NCBI GenBank assembly: GCA_044450785.1
Contig: JBIOJM010000074.1
Location: forward strand, 1 to 32,418
Reading direction: 5' to 3'
DNA from: JBIOJM01 sp044450785
GTDB taxonomy: Bacteria; Planctomycetota; Planctomycetia; Isosphaerales; Isosphaeraceae
DNA length: 32,418 bases
The notes below the pieces were generated by a model, which searched no databases, had not been told where the DNA came from, and saw only the letters and a program-made list of their open reading frames with translations. Position numbers and translations under genes: made by a program. This document shows, piece by piece, positions 7,000 through 15,300 of this stretch (the first letter of the stretch is position 1; each line of letters begins with the position of its first letter).

Positions 7000-8263
7000 C
7001 GGTCTCGGTCATGGTCAAGGGGGGCTCGACGGCATGGAACACCATACTCGCGAAACTGACACAGCAAGTCCGCCGTTCGTCGATGGCCTGTTTGTAACTG
7101 AGCAGGCGGCCCCGGGATGGACCGATCGCATGCAGCATCGTATAGGTGGCGGCCAGGCCGCAGACCCGCCAACAGTTTCCGACTCCCAGGGCCGTGCGAA
7201 ACCAGCCGCCGGGATCCCCGGCGGCGGCTCGGTCGAGCATCGTGCCGTCAAACAATCGAACCTGTTCCTGCAGCGCCTGGTCCACCGGGCTCGGGTCGCC
7301 GAACTCAGGCCCGACATGACACAAGTCGATGCCTCCGATGTAGGCTACCTGTTTGCCGCTGGCCGACTCGGCGACTCGCAATGCCTGGATGAAACGGCTC
7401 ACTTCCGGGTCGTCGATCGGATCGACCCCCCGCTCCATCAAGTCATGAAACGATCCGACCAGGATCGGCACGATGGTGAAGTCGCGCCGTCCTGCCAGGA
7501 CATACTGGAGGAAGACGACCTGCAACTCGATGGAATGTTCGGTCCGGTGCGACAGCTCATCCTCGAAGAGGTCGCCGCCCGCCAGCGAGGCGATCCGATC
7601 GACGTAGGACCGATCGGTCGGAACGACGCCCAGGGGCGTCTCGAAATCCTTGCGCGTCAGCGCGAACCGGCGCCGGCAGTACTGATGAGCGACGCCGAGA
7701 ACCACGAACGTATCGGCAAGCGAATTCTCCACGAGCTCCTTGTACGACCAGGTATAGACCGGTCCGCCGCGCTGGTAGTCGATATGCGGGCTCAAGATCC
7801 CGCGAACGGTCGGGGACGGGACCCTGCCGTTGGAACCGGGCAGCCCAGCACCGTTGGCATCCACGAAGAACTGTTCGAGCTGCGCGCGAAGCGCGCGGAG
7901 GGTCGACGCGTAGGAGCGTCCGGCCAGAGCGGCGGGGCGCCGACCGGATTCTCGATACGACTGAAGGAACGCGGCAAACGTCGGCCCCTCGATGACCATG
8001 GCCGCGTCGAGGCGCTGCACCAGGCTCTCGAGCTCATTGAGGGCGAGAAAGAGCCCCGTCGCGCGCAGCACGCGTCCTTGAATCTCGCTCAGGGTCGATT
8101 GCCCATCAAAGTGGCGGACAATGTGAAAAAAACCGTCGAACGGGATCAGAACGGGTTGCGAAACAACCCCACTCAAATCCTGGAGCATCACAAGGTCTTG
8201 ACCCTGATGCTCGATTCGACGAGGCATGACCGGACGAAGTTTCGGTCGTTCCAGAGAGGACAT
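6980..8263 (-). CDS. AmmeMemoRadiSam system protein B-like (PqqD-like domain plus Memo domain)
   Basis: The 427-residue protein has two parts. Residues 15-105 resemble a PqqD-like winged-helix fold (FFHIVRHFDGQSTLSEIQ, then LESLVQRLDAAMVIEGP). Residues about 150-415 are a Memo domain: SPHIDYQRGGPVY with His160, His193 in VAHQ, TEHSIELQ (241-248) and Cys368 in VCGL, matching the conserved His/Cys positions of human Memo. Memo proteins are non-haem-iron-linked redox proteins of unsettled function; in bacteria they often accompany an AMMECR1 protein and a radical-SAM protein, neither of which is seen here. I prefer the ATG at 8263, with GGA upstream and the family-typical MSSLERPKLRP, over the open frame from 8314. 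The downstream hydrolase overlaps its 3' end. Confidence 0.88.
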   Translation of the reverse strand: MSSLERPKLRPVMPRRIEHQGQDLVMLQDLSGVVSQPVLIPFDGFFHIVRHFDGQSTLSEIQGRVLRATGLFLALNELESLVQRLDAAMVIEGPTFAAFLQSYRESGRRPAALAGRSYASTLRALRAQLEQFFVDANGAGLPGSNGRVPSPTVRGILSPHIDYQRGGPVYTWSYKELVENSLADTFVVLGVAHQYCRRRFALTRKDFETPLGVVPTDRSYVDRIASLAGGDLFEDELSHRTEHSIELQVVFLQYVLAGRRDFTIVPILVGSFHDLMERGVDPIDDPEVSRFIQALRVAESASGKQVAYIGGIDLCHVGPEFGDPSPVDQALQEQVRLFDGTMLDRAAAGDPGGWFRTALGVGNCWRVCGLAATYTMLHAIGPSRGRLLSYKQAIDERRTCCVSFASMVFHAVEPPLTMTETDAATDT

Positions 8264-8957
8264 GCCAGCAATCCAGGCCCTCGGAGCGCAGCTCGAACGT
8301 ACATCGACGCCCATTCGAATCGGACAAAGCCGATACGCTCATGTTAACCGAAAGCCGGAAGCCGTCAAGCCATGCGACGCGGTCCCCGAGGTAGGATCGT
8401 AATCAGCGGAAGTGGCCACACCGGAGGTGCGATCTCGTGAATCGGTTGGGGTCGCATCGTCATCTCCTCTCGTCGTCCGGAACCGGCGTCCAAGACGTCG
8501 ATACCCTCTTTTCCATGCTGACGACATGCAAAATCAATGCCGCTGCTCTACTGTCTTTCGCAAGTCAGGTTAGGATTGAGATTTAGGCCGGAAGGTCGCG
8601 AAGACTCGCTGATTTGGCGACAGCGGAGGGCCACTCGGAGTGAAGCGGAAAGCCTTTTCTCGATGCGGCGTTGCCTCAAAATGGACAGTGTTCAGTATTC
8701 AGTGTTCAGTGGTCCGTGGTCCGTGGTCCGTGGTCAGATGAGCACGTTGTCAGGGGTGAGTGCTTTTGTAGAAATGGGGCCGGCTCGGGCCGCTGATCCC
8801 CGCGGGCTGCACTGGTGACGGAAGACGAACTATGGTAGGGTCCGCGCCGCGCTTGTCAGGATGGAGGATGGAGTTAGACGGTCAGGGAGTCGGCCGTGCG
8901 GCCCATGTCGCAGGAGTTCGCAGGGCTCGGGCGGAAACCAAGGGAGGGCGATAGCCC
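8264..8957. other. Divergent intergenic region with heptamer repeats
   Basis: About 690 bases separate the minus-strand Memo-like gene from the plus-strand TIGR03009 gene. Short open frames here have no protein-like character. The stretch should hold promoters for both flanking genes, but no clear -35/-10 pair was found. Its visible structure is the double heptamer array at 8686-8732, listed separately. Confidence 0.5.
8686..8732 (+). repeat. Double heptamer array
   Basis: Three and a half units of CAGTGTT/CAGTATT (8686-8711) run straight into three perfect units of GTCCGTG (8712-8732), then GTCAG. The period is 7 bases throughout. The second half resembles the GTCCTTG/GTCCTTC arrays at 12336 and 14219. 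Confidence 0.85.
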
Positions 8958-9914
8958 ATGCCACGACTACGAGCGATTCTGTGGTCTGTTGTCGCCTTTT
9001 GCGCGACCGGTCTTGCGCTGGCGGTCGCTCAGGACGGGGGAAACGTCCAGGCTCCGGCTCGACGTCCGGCTGGGAACCCAGCCCGCGCGCAGGCGGCGCC
9101 CCCGCCGGCCGGGATCACGATGGACAATCTGCTCAAGCTTTGGGAACGCCAGAGCGCGAAACTGAAAACGCTGGAGGTCTCGATCTACCGGGTCGACAAG
9201 AATCCGGCGTGGTGGGACGAAGAAGAACATTACCTGGGTCATGCCGCTTTCAGGAGCCCCCAGCTCGCTTACCTCGACTTCCGGAAAGTCAAGATGCATG
9301 CCGAAGTCGACCCGAAAGACAAGAACAAGAAGCGTATGGCACCGAACAAGAAGGACGGTCAGATCGAATCGACGCCCTACCAGACGATCATCTGCACCGG
9401 CGCGGAGGTTTGGGATTACCACTACGACGTCAAACAGATTGTCATCTTCACGCTCGATAAGGATGCGCAGAAGCGAGCGCTCGCGGAAGGGCCCTTGCCG
9501 TTTCTGTTCAACATGAAAGCGATGGAGGCCAAGGAGCGGTACGAGATGGTCCTGGTCGGTCAGGACGAGAAGAATTACCTGGTGAAGATCAAGCCCCTGC
9601 TCCAACAGGAGCAGGAACGTTACTCGTGCGCGTGGATCTATTTGAATCGAGAGTACCTCTTGCCAACGCGAATCGTCCTGCTCGCTCCCGACAAGAAGAG
9701 CAGCCAGGATTTCCATCTCTCGGCCATCAAGCCGAATATTGAGCCTGATGAGCTTTTTTTCAAGGTCGTCAATCCCGGGAAACCGTGGAAGGTCGAGCGC
9801 AATCCCGGCCAAGGGGGGCCCGCCGCCCCGGCGAACGCGCGCGCACGGCGGCGCCAGCCCGAGGGGCAGGCCGCCCGGCCGGCCCTGCCGCCCAACGGCG
9901 ATCAACCGCGCTAG
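8958..9914 (+). CDS. Secreted TIGR03009-domain planctomycete protein
   Basis: This 318-residue exported protein has a signal peptide at residues 1-24 (MPRLRAILWSVVAFCATGLALAVA), an Ala/Pro-rich linker, a conserved body at about 50-285 and a basic Pro/Gly-rich tail. The body fits the planctomycete-specific TIGR03009 domain: LLKLWERQSAKLKTLEVSIYRVDKN, then a GQIESTPYQTIICTGAEVWDY region, then LPFLFNMKAMEAKERYEM, then LPTRIVLLAPDKKSSQDFHLS. The pattern of strands and ligand-like segments is reminiscent of LolA-type lipoprotein carriers, but that is inference and the function is unknown. The ATG at 8958 follows GGGAGGG with 9 bases between. It stands alone; the downstream operon has its own promoter. 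Confidence 0.9.
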   Translation: MPRLRAILWSVVAFCATGLALAVAQDGGNVQAPARRPAGNPARAQAAPPPAGITMDNLLKLWERQSAKLKTLEVSIYRVDKNPAWWDEEEHYLGHAAFRSPQLAYLDFRKVKMHAEVDPKDKNKKRMAPNKKDGQIESTPYQTIICTGAEVWDYHYDVKQIVIFTLDKDAQKRALAEGPLPFLFNMKAMEAKERYEMVLVGQDEKNYLVKIKPLLQQEQERYSCAWIYLNREYLLPTRIVLLAPDKKSSQDFHLSAIKPNIEPDELFFKVVNPGKPWKVERNPGQGGPAAPANARARRRQPEGQAARPALPPNGDQPR

Positions 9915-9923
9915 CGGCGGTGT

Positions 9924-9953
9924 TTGACCCTCTCACCCCCCGCCGTTTATAAT
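9924..9953 (+). promoter_or_regulatory. Sigma70-like promoter for the nfeD-floA operon
   Basis: TTGACC (9924-9929) and a consensus TATAAT (9948-9953) are separated by 18 bases. It lies just after the stop of the TIGR03009 gene. Transcription would start near 9960, giving a leader of about 170 bases before the nfeD-like gene. Confidence 0.65.
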
Positions 9954-10128
9954 CACGACGTGAGTGAGTTGATTGATTCGGTTCGCGCTTTCTCGCGCAC
10001 GGCGAACGGGTGGGATTGACTTCTGCTCTTGAGTTCATCGGAACCGGGCGACTTTTCACGCTCGATTCATCGTGCGGCGACCAACGAAAACAGAGGCGCG
10101 TCCGACTCTCGGAGGGAGTCCGGCTTCC

Positions 10129-12336
10129 ATGATCGGCCCACGTGCTGTACGCCTCCAAGCAAGGCTCTGGACATTCCTGGCCCTTCTCTTCAACCCGGCA
10201 GGGTCCCTGGCGACGGCTCAACAACCCGCGGCGGGGCGCGAGACGTCGCCCGGCCAGTTCTTCACGGTCACCGAGCCGATCACCCACGAGGCCATCTCGC
10301 GGATCCGGGCGGCGACACGTCAGTTCGTCGATCGCAATGCGTCGGCCGAATTAGGGGCCCGGCCGATCTTGGTTTTCGAGTTTGTCTCGGGTGAGACGGC
10401 GCCTGGGAGCAGTGAATTCGGCGCCTGCTACGACCTGGCGAGCCTGATCTCGAAGGAGCTGGCAGGCGCCAAGCTGACGGTCGCCTACGTACCTCAGCCG
10501 CTCAAGGGTTATGCCGTGCTGCCTGCCGTCGCCTGCAGCGAGATCGTGATGCGATCGACCGCGTCACTGGGCCCGATCACGCCCGAGGGCCAGGCATTCG
10601 ACGCGGCGCTGCGCGAGCCGGTCCGGTTTCTCGCCGTCCGGAAGACGCGCGACCCCGATCTCCTGCTCGGGATGCTCGACCGCGATGCGGACCTGCGAAT
10701 AGTCCGCACCGCCGACAAGGCGGTCCATTACGTCCTGGCCGAGAACATGAAGGATTTCCTCACGTCGCACCATGTGATCGAGGAGCAGCCGGCGTGGGAT
10801 GCCGGCGGGCGTGGGGTCCTGACCGCGCGCCGGGCACGCGACGAGGGGTTCTGCAAGCGAACCGCCGAGAGCCCCGCGGAGCTCGCCAGCATCTACCAGA
10901 TCGGCGGTCGCTCGGCGATCGAGGACCCAACTCTCGGCCAATCGATCCGACCAGCCTGGATCAAGCTCGAAGGCATGTTCGACACGGTCACGGTCTCATC
11001 GCTCACGCGAAACATCGAGCAGGCACGCCAGGAGAAGGTGAACCTGCTCATCCTGGAGATCAACAGTCCGGGAGGCGTGGAGTCGGTCGGCGACCGACTC
11101 GCCGACATGGTTTCGGCGATCAAGGACATGAAGACCGTCGCCTATGTCGACGACCGCGCCACGGGCGTGGCGGCCTTGATTCCCCTGGCTTGCCGCGACA
11201 TCGTCCTCAAGAAAGGGGCGCGGATGGGGGACGTCCGGCAAACGATCTCGGGACGACGCGGACAGGTGCACGACCTGAACGACGTGGTCCGCACGAGTCT
11301 GGCGAAGAAGGCGGCGTTCTGGGCGAGGGAGAAAGGACATCCCGAGGCCGTTGCCGTCGCCATGGTCGATCCGAGCGCCGAGATCGTCGAGGCCAGGGAC
11401 TCTCAGACCGGCGCCAGTAAACTGCTGCTGCGCGCCCAGGTCGAGTCCGACAAGGGCCGTTACCAGGAGATCCAGGTTCGCAAGGACCCTGGGTCGCTCC
11501 TGACCATCCGGGCCGAAGACGCGGAGTCTTATGGACTGGGTCAGGTCGTCAACGACAGCGACGAGCTCAAACGCCTCTATGGACTGGGCGGCCGGGCGAT
11601 CCGGGTTGACGGCCCCGGCTGGGTCGACTCGCTCGTGACCATCCTGACCGACCCTTACGTGAGCTGGCTGCTCCTGTTCGTCGGGGGCTTCATGCTCGTG
11701 CTCGAATTCAAGCTGCCGGGCATCGGACTGCCGGCGATCATCTCGGCCGTGGCGTTCCTGCTGTTCTTCTGGAGCCACTACTTGAGCGGGACCGCCGACC
11801 AGCTCGAGATCATCCTGTTCTTGATCGGTCTCGTCTGCCTGGCGATGGAGCTCTTCGTTTTTCCCGGTTTCGGCGTCTTCGGCATGAGCGGCATCCTGCT
11901 CATGCTCTGCAGCATCGTCCTCGCCAGCCATACGTTCATCTGGCCCTCCCAGGACTACGAGTACCAGGAGCTCGGTCACACGTTGCTCCAGGTGACCGGC
12001 ATGCTGGTGGCGGTGAGTGGCTGCGCCATGGTCCTGGCCCGGTATTTCCCATCATTGCCGTTCTTCAACCGGCTCGTCCTGAAACCGGAACCGTGGACGA
12101 CGGTCGAAGCCGAGGACGCCGGCGGCAGGCCGGTCCTGGAAGGGTACGAGTCCCTCGCTTTTCTCATCGGTGAGACGGGGAGAACGACCTCGCCGCTGCG
12201 TCCCAGCGGCAAGGCCCGGTTCGGCAACATGCTGATCGATGTGACCGCCACCGGTGTTTTCGTCGAGCCAGACAACCTGGTCGAAGTCGTCGATGTTCAG
12301 GGCAGTCGGGTCATGGTCAAGAGAGTGGGAACTTAG
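10129..12336 (+). CDS. NfeD-family membrane protein with two ClpP-like domains
   Basis: This 735-residue protein is a long-form NfeD, partner of flotillin-like proteins. It has a signal peptide (1-30), two ClpP/crotonase-like domains (about 45-160 and 275-480), five likely membrane segments (about 511-527, 533-552, 560-579, 583-602, 620-638) and a C-terminal NfeD OB-fold (676-733, LIGETGRTTSPLRPSG). The second protease-like domain keeps INSPGGVES, but the usual serine-bearing loop reads DDRATGVAALIPLAC, and in the first domain it reads QPLKGYAVLPAVAC. Both lack the expected Ser, so protease activity is doubtful. GGAGGGAG precedes the ATG at 10129; an earlier in-frame ATG at 10072 is less likely. 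floA follows, as in the Bacillus yqeZ-yqfA pair. Confidence 0.92.
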   Translation: MIGPRAVRLQARLWTFLALLFNPAGSLATAQQPAAGRETSPGQFFTVTEPITHEAISRIRAATRQFVDRNASAELGARPILVFEFVSGETAPGSSEFGACYDLASLISKELAGAKLTVAYVPQPLKGYAVLPAVACSEIVMRSTASLGPITPEGQAFDAALREPVRFLAVRKTRDPDLLLGMLDRDADLRIVRTADKAVHYVLAENMKDFLTSHHVIEEQPAWDAGGRGVLTARRARDEGFCKRTAESPAELASIYQIGGRSAIEDPTLGQSIRPAWIKLEGMFDTVTVSSLTRNIEQARQEKVNLLILEINSPGGVESVGDRLADMVSAIKDMKTVAYVDDRATGVAALIPLACRDIVLKKGARMGDVRQTISGRRGQVHDLNDVVRTSLAKKAAFWAREKGHPEAVAVAMVDPSAEIVEARDSQTGASKLLLRAQVESDKGRYQEIQVRKDPGSLLTIRAEDAESYGLGQVVNDSDELKRLYGLGGRAIRVDGPGWVDSLVTILTDPYVSWLLLFVGGFMLVLEFKLPGIGLPAIISAVAFLLFFWSHYLSGTADQLEIILFLIGLVCLAMELFVFPGFGVFGMSGILLMLCSIVLASHTFIWPSQDYEYQELGHTLLQVTGMLVAVSGCAMVLARYFPSLPFFNRLVLKPEPWTTVEAEDAGGRPVLEGYESLAFLIGETGRTTSPLRPSGKARFGNMLIDVTATGVFVEPDNLVEVVDVQGSRVMVKRVGT

Positions 12337-12356
12337 TCCTTGGTCCTTGGTCCTTC
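12336..12356 (+). repeat. GTCCTTG/GTCCTTC heptamer array at the nfeD stop codon
   Basis: Three 7-base units (GTCCTTG, GTCCTTG, GTCCTTC) start at the last base of the nfeD-like stop codon. The same units in the same orientation occur at 14219-14260, on the other side of floA and its neighbour. Confidence 0.85.
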
Positions 12357-12407
12357 GTCGATTACACTGAACAGGGAAACCATGATCCCACGAAACGAGG
12401 ACAAACC

Positions 12408-13475
12408 ATGCTCGCGGACTTGCTCGCTCAAGCGCCTCCCAGTGGCTGGAACACGATCGTCTTGTTGATCCTGGGGTTTTTCGGGTTCTTCGCGCTGATC
12501 GCAAGCATCTTTCTGGCGAAGTACTTCAACCTCTGGATCCAGGCCAAGATGACGTATTCCAACGTCACGATTTGGGAACTGGTCGGGATGTCGTTTCGGA
12601 AGGTGAACCCCAACATCATCGTTCGATCGAAGATCATGGCGTACCAGGCGGGGTTGTCCGAGAAGGACGGCATGACGACCCGCACGCTCGAGGCTCACTA
12701 CTTGGCCGGCGGCAACGTACCGAACGTGGTCCGCGCCCTGATCGCCGCCAACCGCGCCGACATCCCGTTGTCTTACAAGCGCGCGGCCGCCATCGATCTG
12801 GCGGGCCGCAACGTACTCGAGGCTGTGCAGACGAGTGTCAATCCCAAGGTGATCCCCTGCCCCGACCCCGCGTCGGGCCGGAACACGATCGACGGTGTCG
12901 CCAAGAATGGGATTCAGCTCAAGGTCAAGGCGAAGGTCACGGTCCGGACCAACCTCGACCGCCTGGTGGGCGGAGCCACCGACGAGACGATCATCGCGCG
13001 GGTGGGCGAGGGCATCGTCAATGCGATCGGCTCGTCGGAAACCCACCTCCAGGTCCTCGAGAAGCCGGACAACATCTCCAAGCGAGTTCTGGAAAAGGGG
13101 CTCGATGCCGGCACGGCTTATGAAATCCTGTCGATCGATATCGCCGATATCGACGTCGGAGACAACATCGGGGCCAACTTGCAGGCATTGCAGGCTGAAG
13201 CCGACACGCGGGTCGCCCGCGCCAAGGCCGAGGAACGGCGTGCCTTCGCGGTGGCGAGGGAGCAGGAAATGCAGGCGGCCGTCCAGGAAAACCGAGCCAA
13301 GGTCGTTCAGGCCGAGGCCGAGATCCCGATGGCGATTGCCGAGGCCTTCCGCAAGGGGCACCTCGGGATCCTGGATTACTACAACCTACGAAACGTCCAG
13401 GCGGACACGGAAATGCGAAGCTCGATCGCCGGTACCGGCAACGCTCGCCGCGAGAACACGCCCGTAGCACCCTGA
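12408..13475 (+). CDS. floA: Flotillin-like protein FloA
   Basis: FloA proteins scaffold ordered membrane microdomains and help organise membrane fluidity and signalling complexes. The 355-residue length and order of parts fit: a single N-terminal membrane hairpin (about 17-37, IVLLILGFFGFFALIASIFLAK), an SPFH-like core (about 55-240) and a C-terminal Ala/Glu coiled region (about 262-310, QALQAEADTRVARAKAEERR), ending in the family-typical YYNLRNVQADTEMRSSIAG. CGAGGA sits about 9 bases before the ATG. It is preceded by the NfeD-like gene, a widely conserved pairing, and followed 33 bases later by a small membrane-anchored protein that probably belongs to the same transcript. Confidence 0.97.
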   Translation: MLADLLAQAPPSGWNTIVLLILGFFGFFALIASIFLAKYFNLWIQAKMTYSNVTIWELVGMSFRKVNPNIIVRSKIMAYQAGLSEKDGMTTRTLEAHYLAGGNVPNVVRALIAANRADIPLSYKRAAAIDLAGRNVLEAVQTSVNPKVIPCPDPASGRNTIDGVAKNGIQLKVKAKVTVRTNLDRLVGGATDETIIARVGEGIVNAIGSSETHLQVLEKPDNISKRVLEKGLDAGTAYEILSIDIADIDVGDNIGANLQALQAEADTRVARAKAEERRAFAVAREQEMQAAVQENRAKVVQAEAEIPMAIAEAFRKGHLGILDYYNLRNVQADTEMRSSIAGTGNARRENTPVAP

Positions 13476-13508
13476 CCCGGAGACCCCGCCCCAGGCGAGG
13501 CTTGCGAC

Positions 13509-14216
13509 ATGCCCCTCCAATTCATCGTTCTGCTGGCGATCATGGCCATCTGGGCGCTGACCTCCCTCCTCTCCCGGGACGCGCAGCCACTGCCGCCTCG
13601 ACCGATTCGCGGACCGGGCCCGGACGGGACGAGGCCGTCGCCGATCGGTCGGAGCGGCCAGGCCGGTCCCGGACGATTCGCGGGAACGGCCGAGCGACTC
13701 TCGGGCTCCGGCCCGGCGCGGCCGGTTGCTGGCCGTGGCCTCGGCAGAGACGATGGGATCGTGATCCTCGAATCGGACGCCCGAGGAACGCGGCCCTTTT
13801 CAGGAACGCTTTCCGCGTCGCCGTCCGCGACGACCGCCCGCAACCCGCGCGGCGGCCAGAGTCGGCGGAGCTCGCGCGGCCGCTCTTCCTCGAGCGCCAA
13901 CCCGACCAGGCAGGCCGAGACCGGATCGCCGCGAGCCCTCACCTCCCAGATCAGCCAGTCGATGGCCCTGACACAAGGCCGGCCACTTGAACTCACGCCG
14001 CTGGACGCCCCATTCGCCCCGCTGGGAGCTCCGCTCGTCCACCTCGCCACCTCGGCGCTGCGCGAACAGCCGAAGTCATGGGACGTGCTCCCCGCGTTCG
14101 ACAGCGCCTCCGTCCGAAACATGCTCGCGTCGAGGAACAAGCTGCGCGAGGTCGCGCTCTTGAGCGAGATCCTGCAGCCGCCGCTGGCGCTGCGCCGGGC
14201 CCGCCGTCCGCGCTGA
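13509..14216 (+). CDS. Membrane-anchored, mostly disordered protein downstream of floA
   Basis: This 235-residue protein of unknown function begins with one membrane helix (MPLQFIVLLAIMAIWALTSLL). A long Pro/Gly/Arg/Ser-rich, probably disordered middle follows (about 23-155). The C-terminal block is more ordered: SWDVLPAFDSASVRNMLASR, then NKLREVALLSEILQPPLALR. The ordered block looks like the conserved part. AGGCGAGG lies upstream of the ATG. Its position 33 bases after floA suggests it is the third member of the nfeD-floA operon and might be a client or partner of the flotillin scaffold; that is inference from location. An alternative frame is open at 13502-13990 but lacks any plausible protein pattern. 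Confidence 0.78.
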   Translation: MPLQFIVLLAIMAIWALTSLLSRDAQPLPPRPIRGPGPDGTRPSPIGRSGQAGPGRFAGTAERLSGSGPARPVAGRGLGRDDGIVILESDARGTRPFSGTLSASPSATTARNPRGGQSRRSSRGRSSSSANPTRQAETGSPRALTSQISQSMALTQGRPLELTPLDAPFAPLGAPLVHLATSALREQPKSWDVLPAFDSASVRNMLASRNKLREVALLSEILQPPLALRRARRPR

Positions 14217-14218
14217 AA

Positions 14219-14260
14219 GTCTTTTGTCCTTGGTCCTTGGTCCTTCGTCCTTCGTCCTTC
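14219..14260 (+). repeat. Six-unit GTCCTTG/GTCCTTC heptamer array
   Basis: A degenerate GTCTTTT unit is followed by two GTCCTTG and three GTCCTTC units, all in a strict 7-base frame. The array starts 3 bases after the stop of the floA-linked gene and lies between convergent genes. Confidence 0.88.
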
Positions 14261-14297
14261 GTTGCGCCGGGCCGACGTCCGCTGACGATCCCCTCCC

Positions 14298-15203
14298 TTA
14301 TGCGGTCCGGGCCAGCGGATACCCCGCCAGCTTCTCGAGGATCGCGATCGGGGCCTTTTCCGGGCAGACGAGCGTCGACCGGCGGACAATGAAAGTCTGT
14401 TCCAACGCATACTGGCCGCTCAGACACGCGTGGCTGGCGCTGTCGGTGAAGACGATCCAGGTCGAGCCGGCGGGAAACTCCCAGCGATCCTTGCGGCAAG
14501 TGCGTTGAAACCCGGCGTCCTCCTTCATCGCGTGGTGGATCTTGAGCATGAACTTGTCGTAAAAGGGCCGGTCGACGACTGGCAGACCGAGGCGAGCCGC
14601 GGCCCGGACGATCAGGCTTTTCCAGGCCTTCCGCGCACCAGGCTTCCGGTCCAACCCAATCCGATCCGCGAACTGACCGGCGAGCGCTTCGAAGTGGTCG
14701 GTCGTGATCCACACTCTCGCCCGTTCCGGGTGGATATTGGTAAAAATCCGCAGCAATCGATCGCCGTGCGAGGGCCGGGTCGGAAACGAGTCGAAATGCA
14801 AGAGGTCGTTCCGGGAATGCAGCGCAACCTGGCGGCCGGATTCCTCGATCGGCCGGAAACTGGCATAGTCGATTTTCCAACCGGCCGCGTACCGCTCGAG
14901 AAACGACGCCATGAAGGCGATGGCGCGTTGCGAGTAGCCTCGCATGATCGCGTGCACCCGTGCCCGTTGCGTATCGATGTCCTGGTCAATCCCCTTCAAG
15001 CGATCGTCGATCGGCCGGTAGCTGATGTTCTTGTGATAAGAGGCGTCGACCTGCTTTTGGGTCACCAAGAACGCTCGGTCCTCCTCAGGCAAGAGTGGCG
15101 GAGAGAGCGGGAAATACAGGATGTCACCCGTCTCGAGAGCGCGATACTCCTCCCCATTCGCCTCGATGCGGAATCGCTCCGCGCCCAGCGTGATCCGTGC
15201 CAT
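14298..15203 (-). CDS. kdoO: Kdo 3-hydroxylase-like Fe(II)/2-oxoglutarate dioxygenase
   Basis: This 301-residue protein matches the Kdo hydroxylase family (KdoO), which hydroxylates the 3-deoxy-manno-octulosonic acid sugar of lipopolysaccharide inner core. Recognised segments are LLHFDSFPTRPSHGDRLLR with the metal ligands His136 and Asp138, TNIHPERARVW, FYDKFMLKIHHAMKED, and the C-terminal FPAGSTWIVFTDSASHACLS with the likely third ligand His258, followed by GQYALEQTF. No signal peptide is seen, so action on the cytoplasmic face is likely. GGAGCG lies about 10 bases before the ATG at 15203; an ATG at 15218 is possible. It converges on the floA operon. The LPS role is inferred from family knowledge. 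Confidence 0.85.
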   Translation of the reverse strand: MARITLGAERFRIEANGEEYRALETGDILYFPLSPPLLPEEDRAFLVTQKQVDASYHKNISYRPIDDRLKGIDQDIDTQRARVHAIMRGYSQRAIAFMASFLERYAAGWKIDYASFRPIEESGRQVALHSRNDLLHFDSFPTRPSHGDRLLRIFTNIHPERARVWITTDHFEALAGQFADRIGLDRKPGARKAWKSLIVRAAARLGLPVVDRPFYDKFMLKIHHAMKEDAGFQRTCRKDRWEFPAGSTWIVFTDSASHACLSGQYALEQTFIVRRSTLVCPEKAPIAILEKLAGYPLARTA

Positions 15204-15300
15204 GGCAGATCGCTCCATGATCAGTGGCCGGTAGGACGATCACCCCTCCAGGGTCCTAGCGCGGCAATCATACCTCGATCACTGTGCCGGGGAAGAGGAA

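Noticed and set aside
7034..8347. 437-codon plus-strand frame opposite the Memo-like gene
   Set aside because: The minus strand carries the conserved Memo residues; this is a GC shadow frame.
8339..8527. 62-codon minus-strand frame before the Memo-like gene
   Set aside because: Arg/Thr/Ser-rich product with no domain-like pattern; treated as intergenic.
10996..11979. 327-codon minus-strand frame opposite the NfeD-like gene
   Set aside because: It is antisense to the second ClpP-like domain and membrane segments of the real gene.
14219..14260. Heptamer array considered as a CRISPR-like array
   Set aside because: Units are contiguous 7-base repeats with no spacers and no cas genes nearby.
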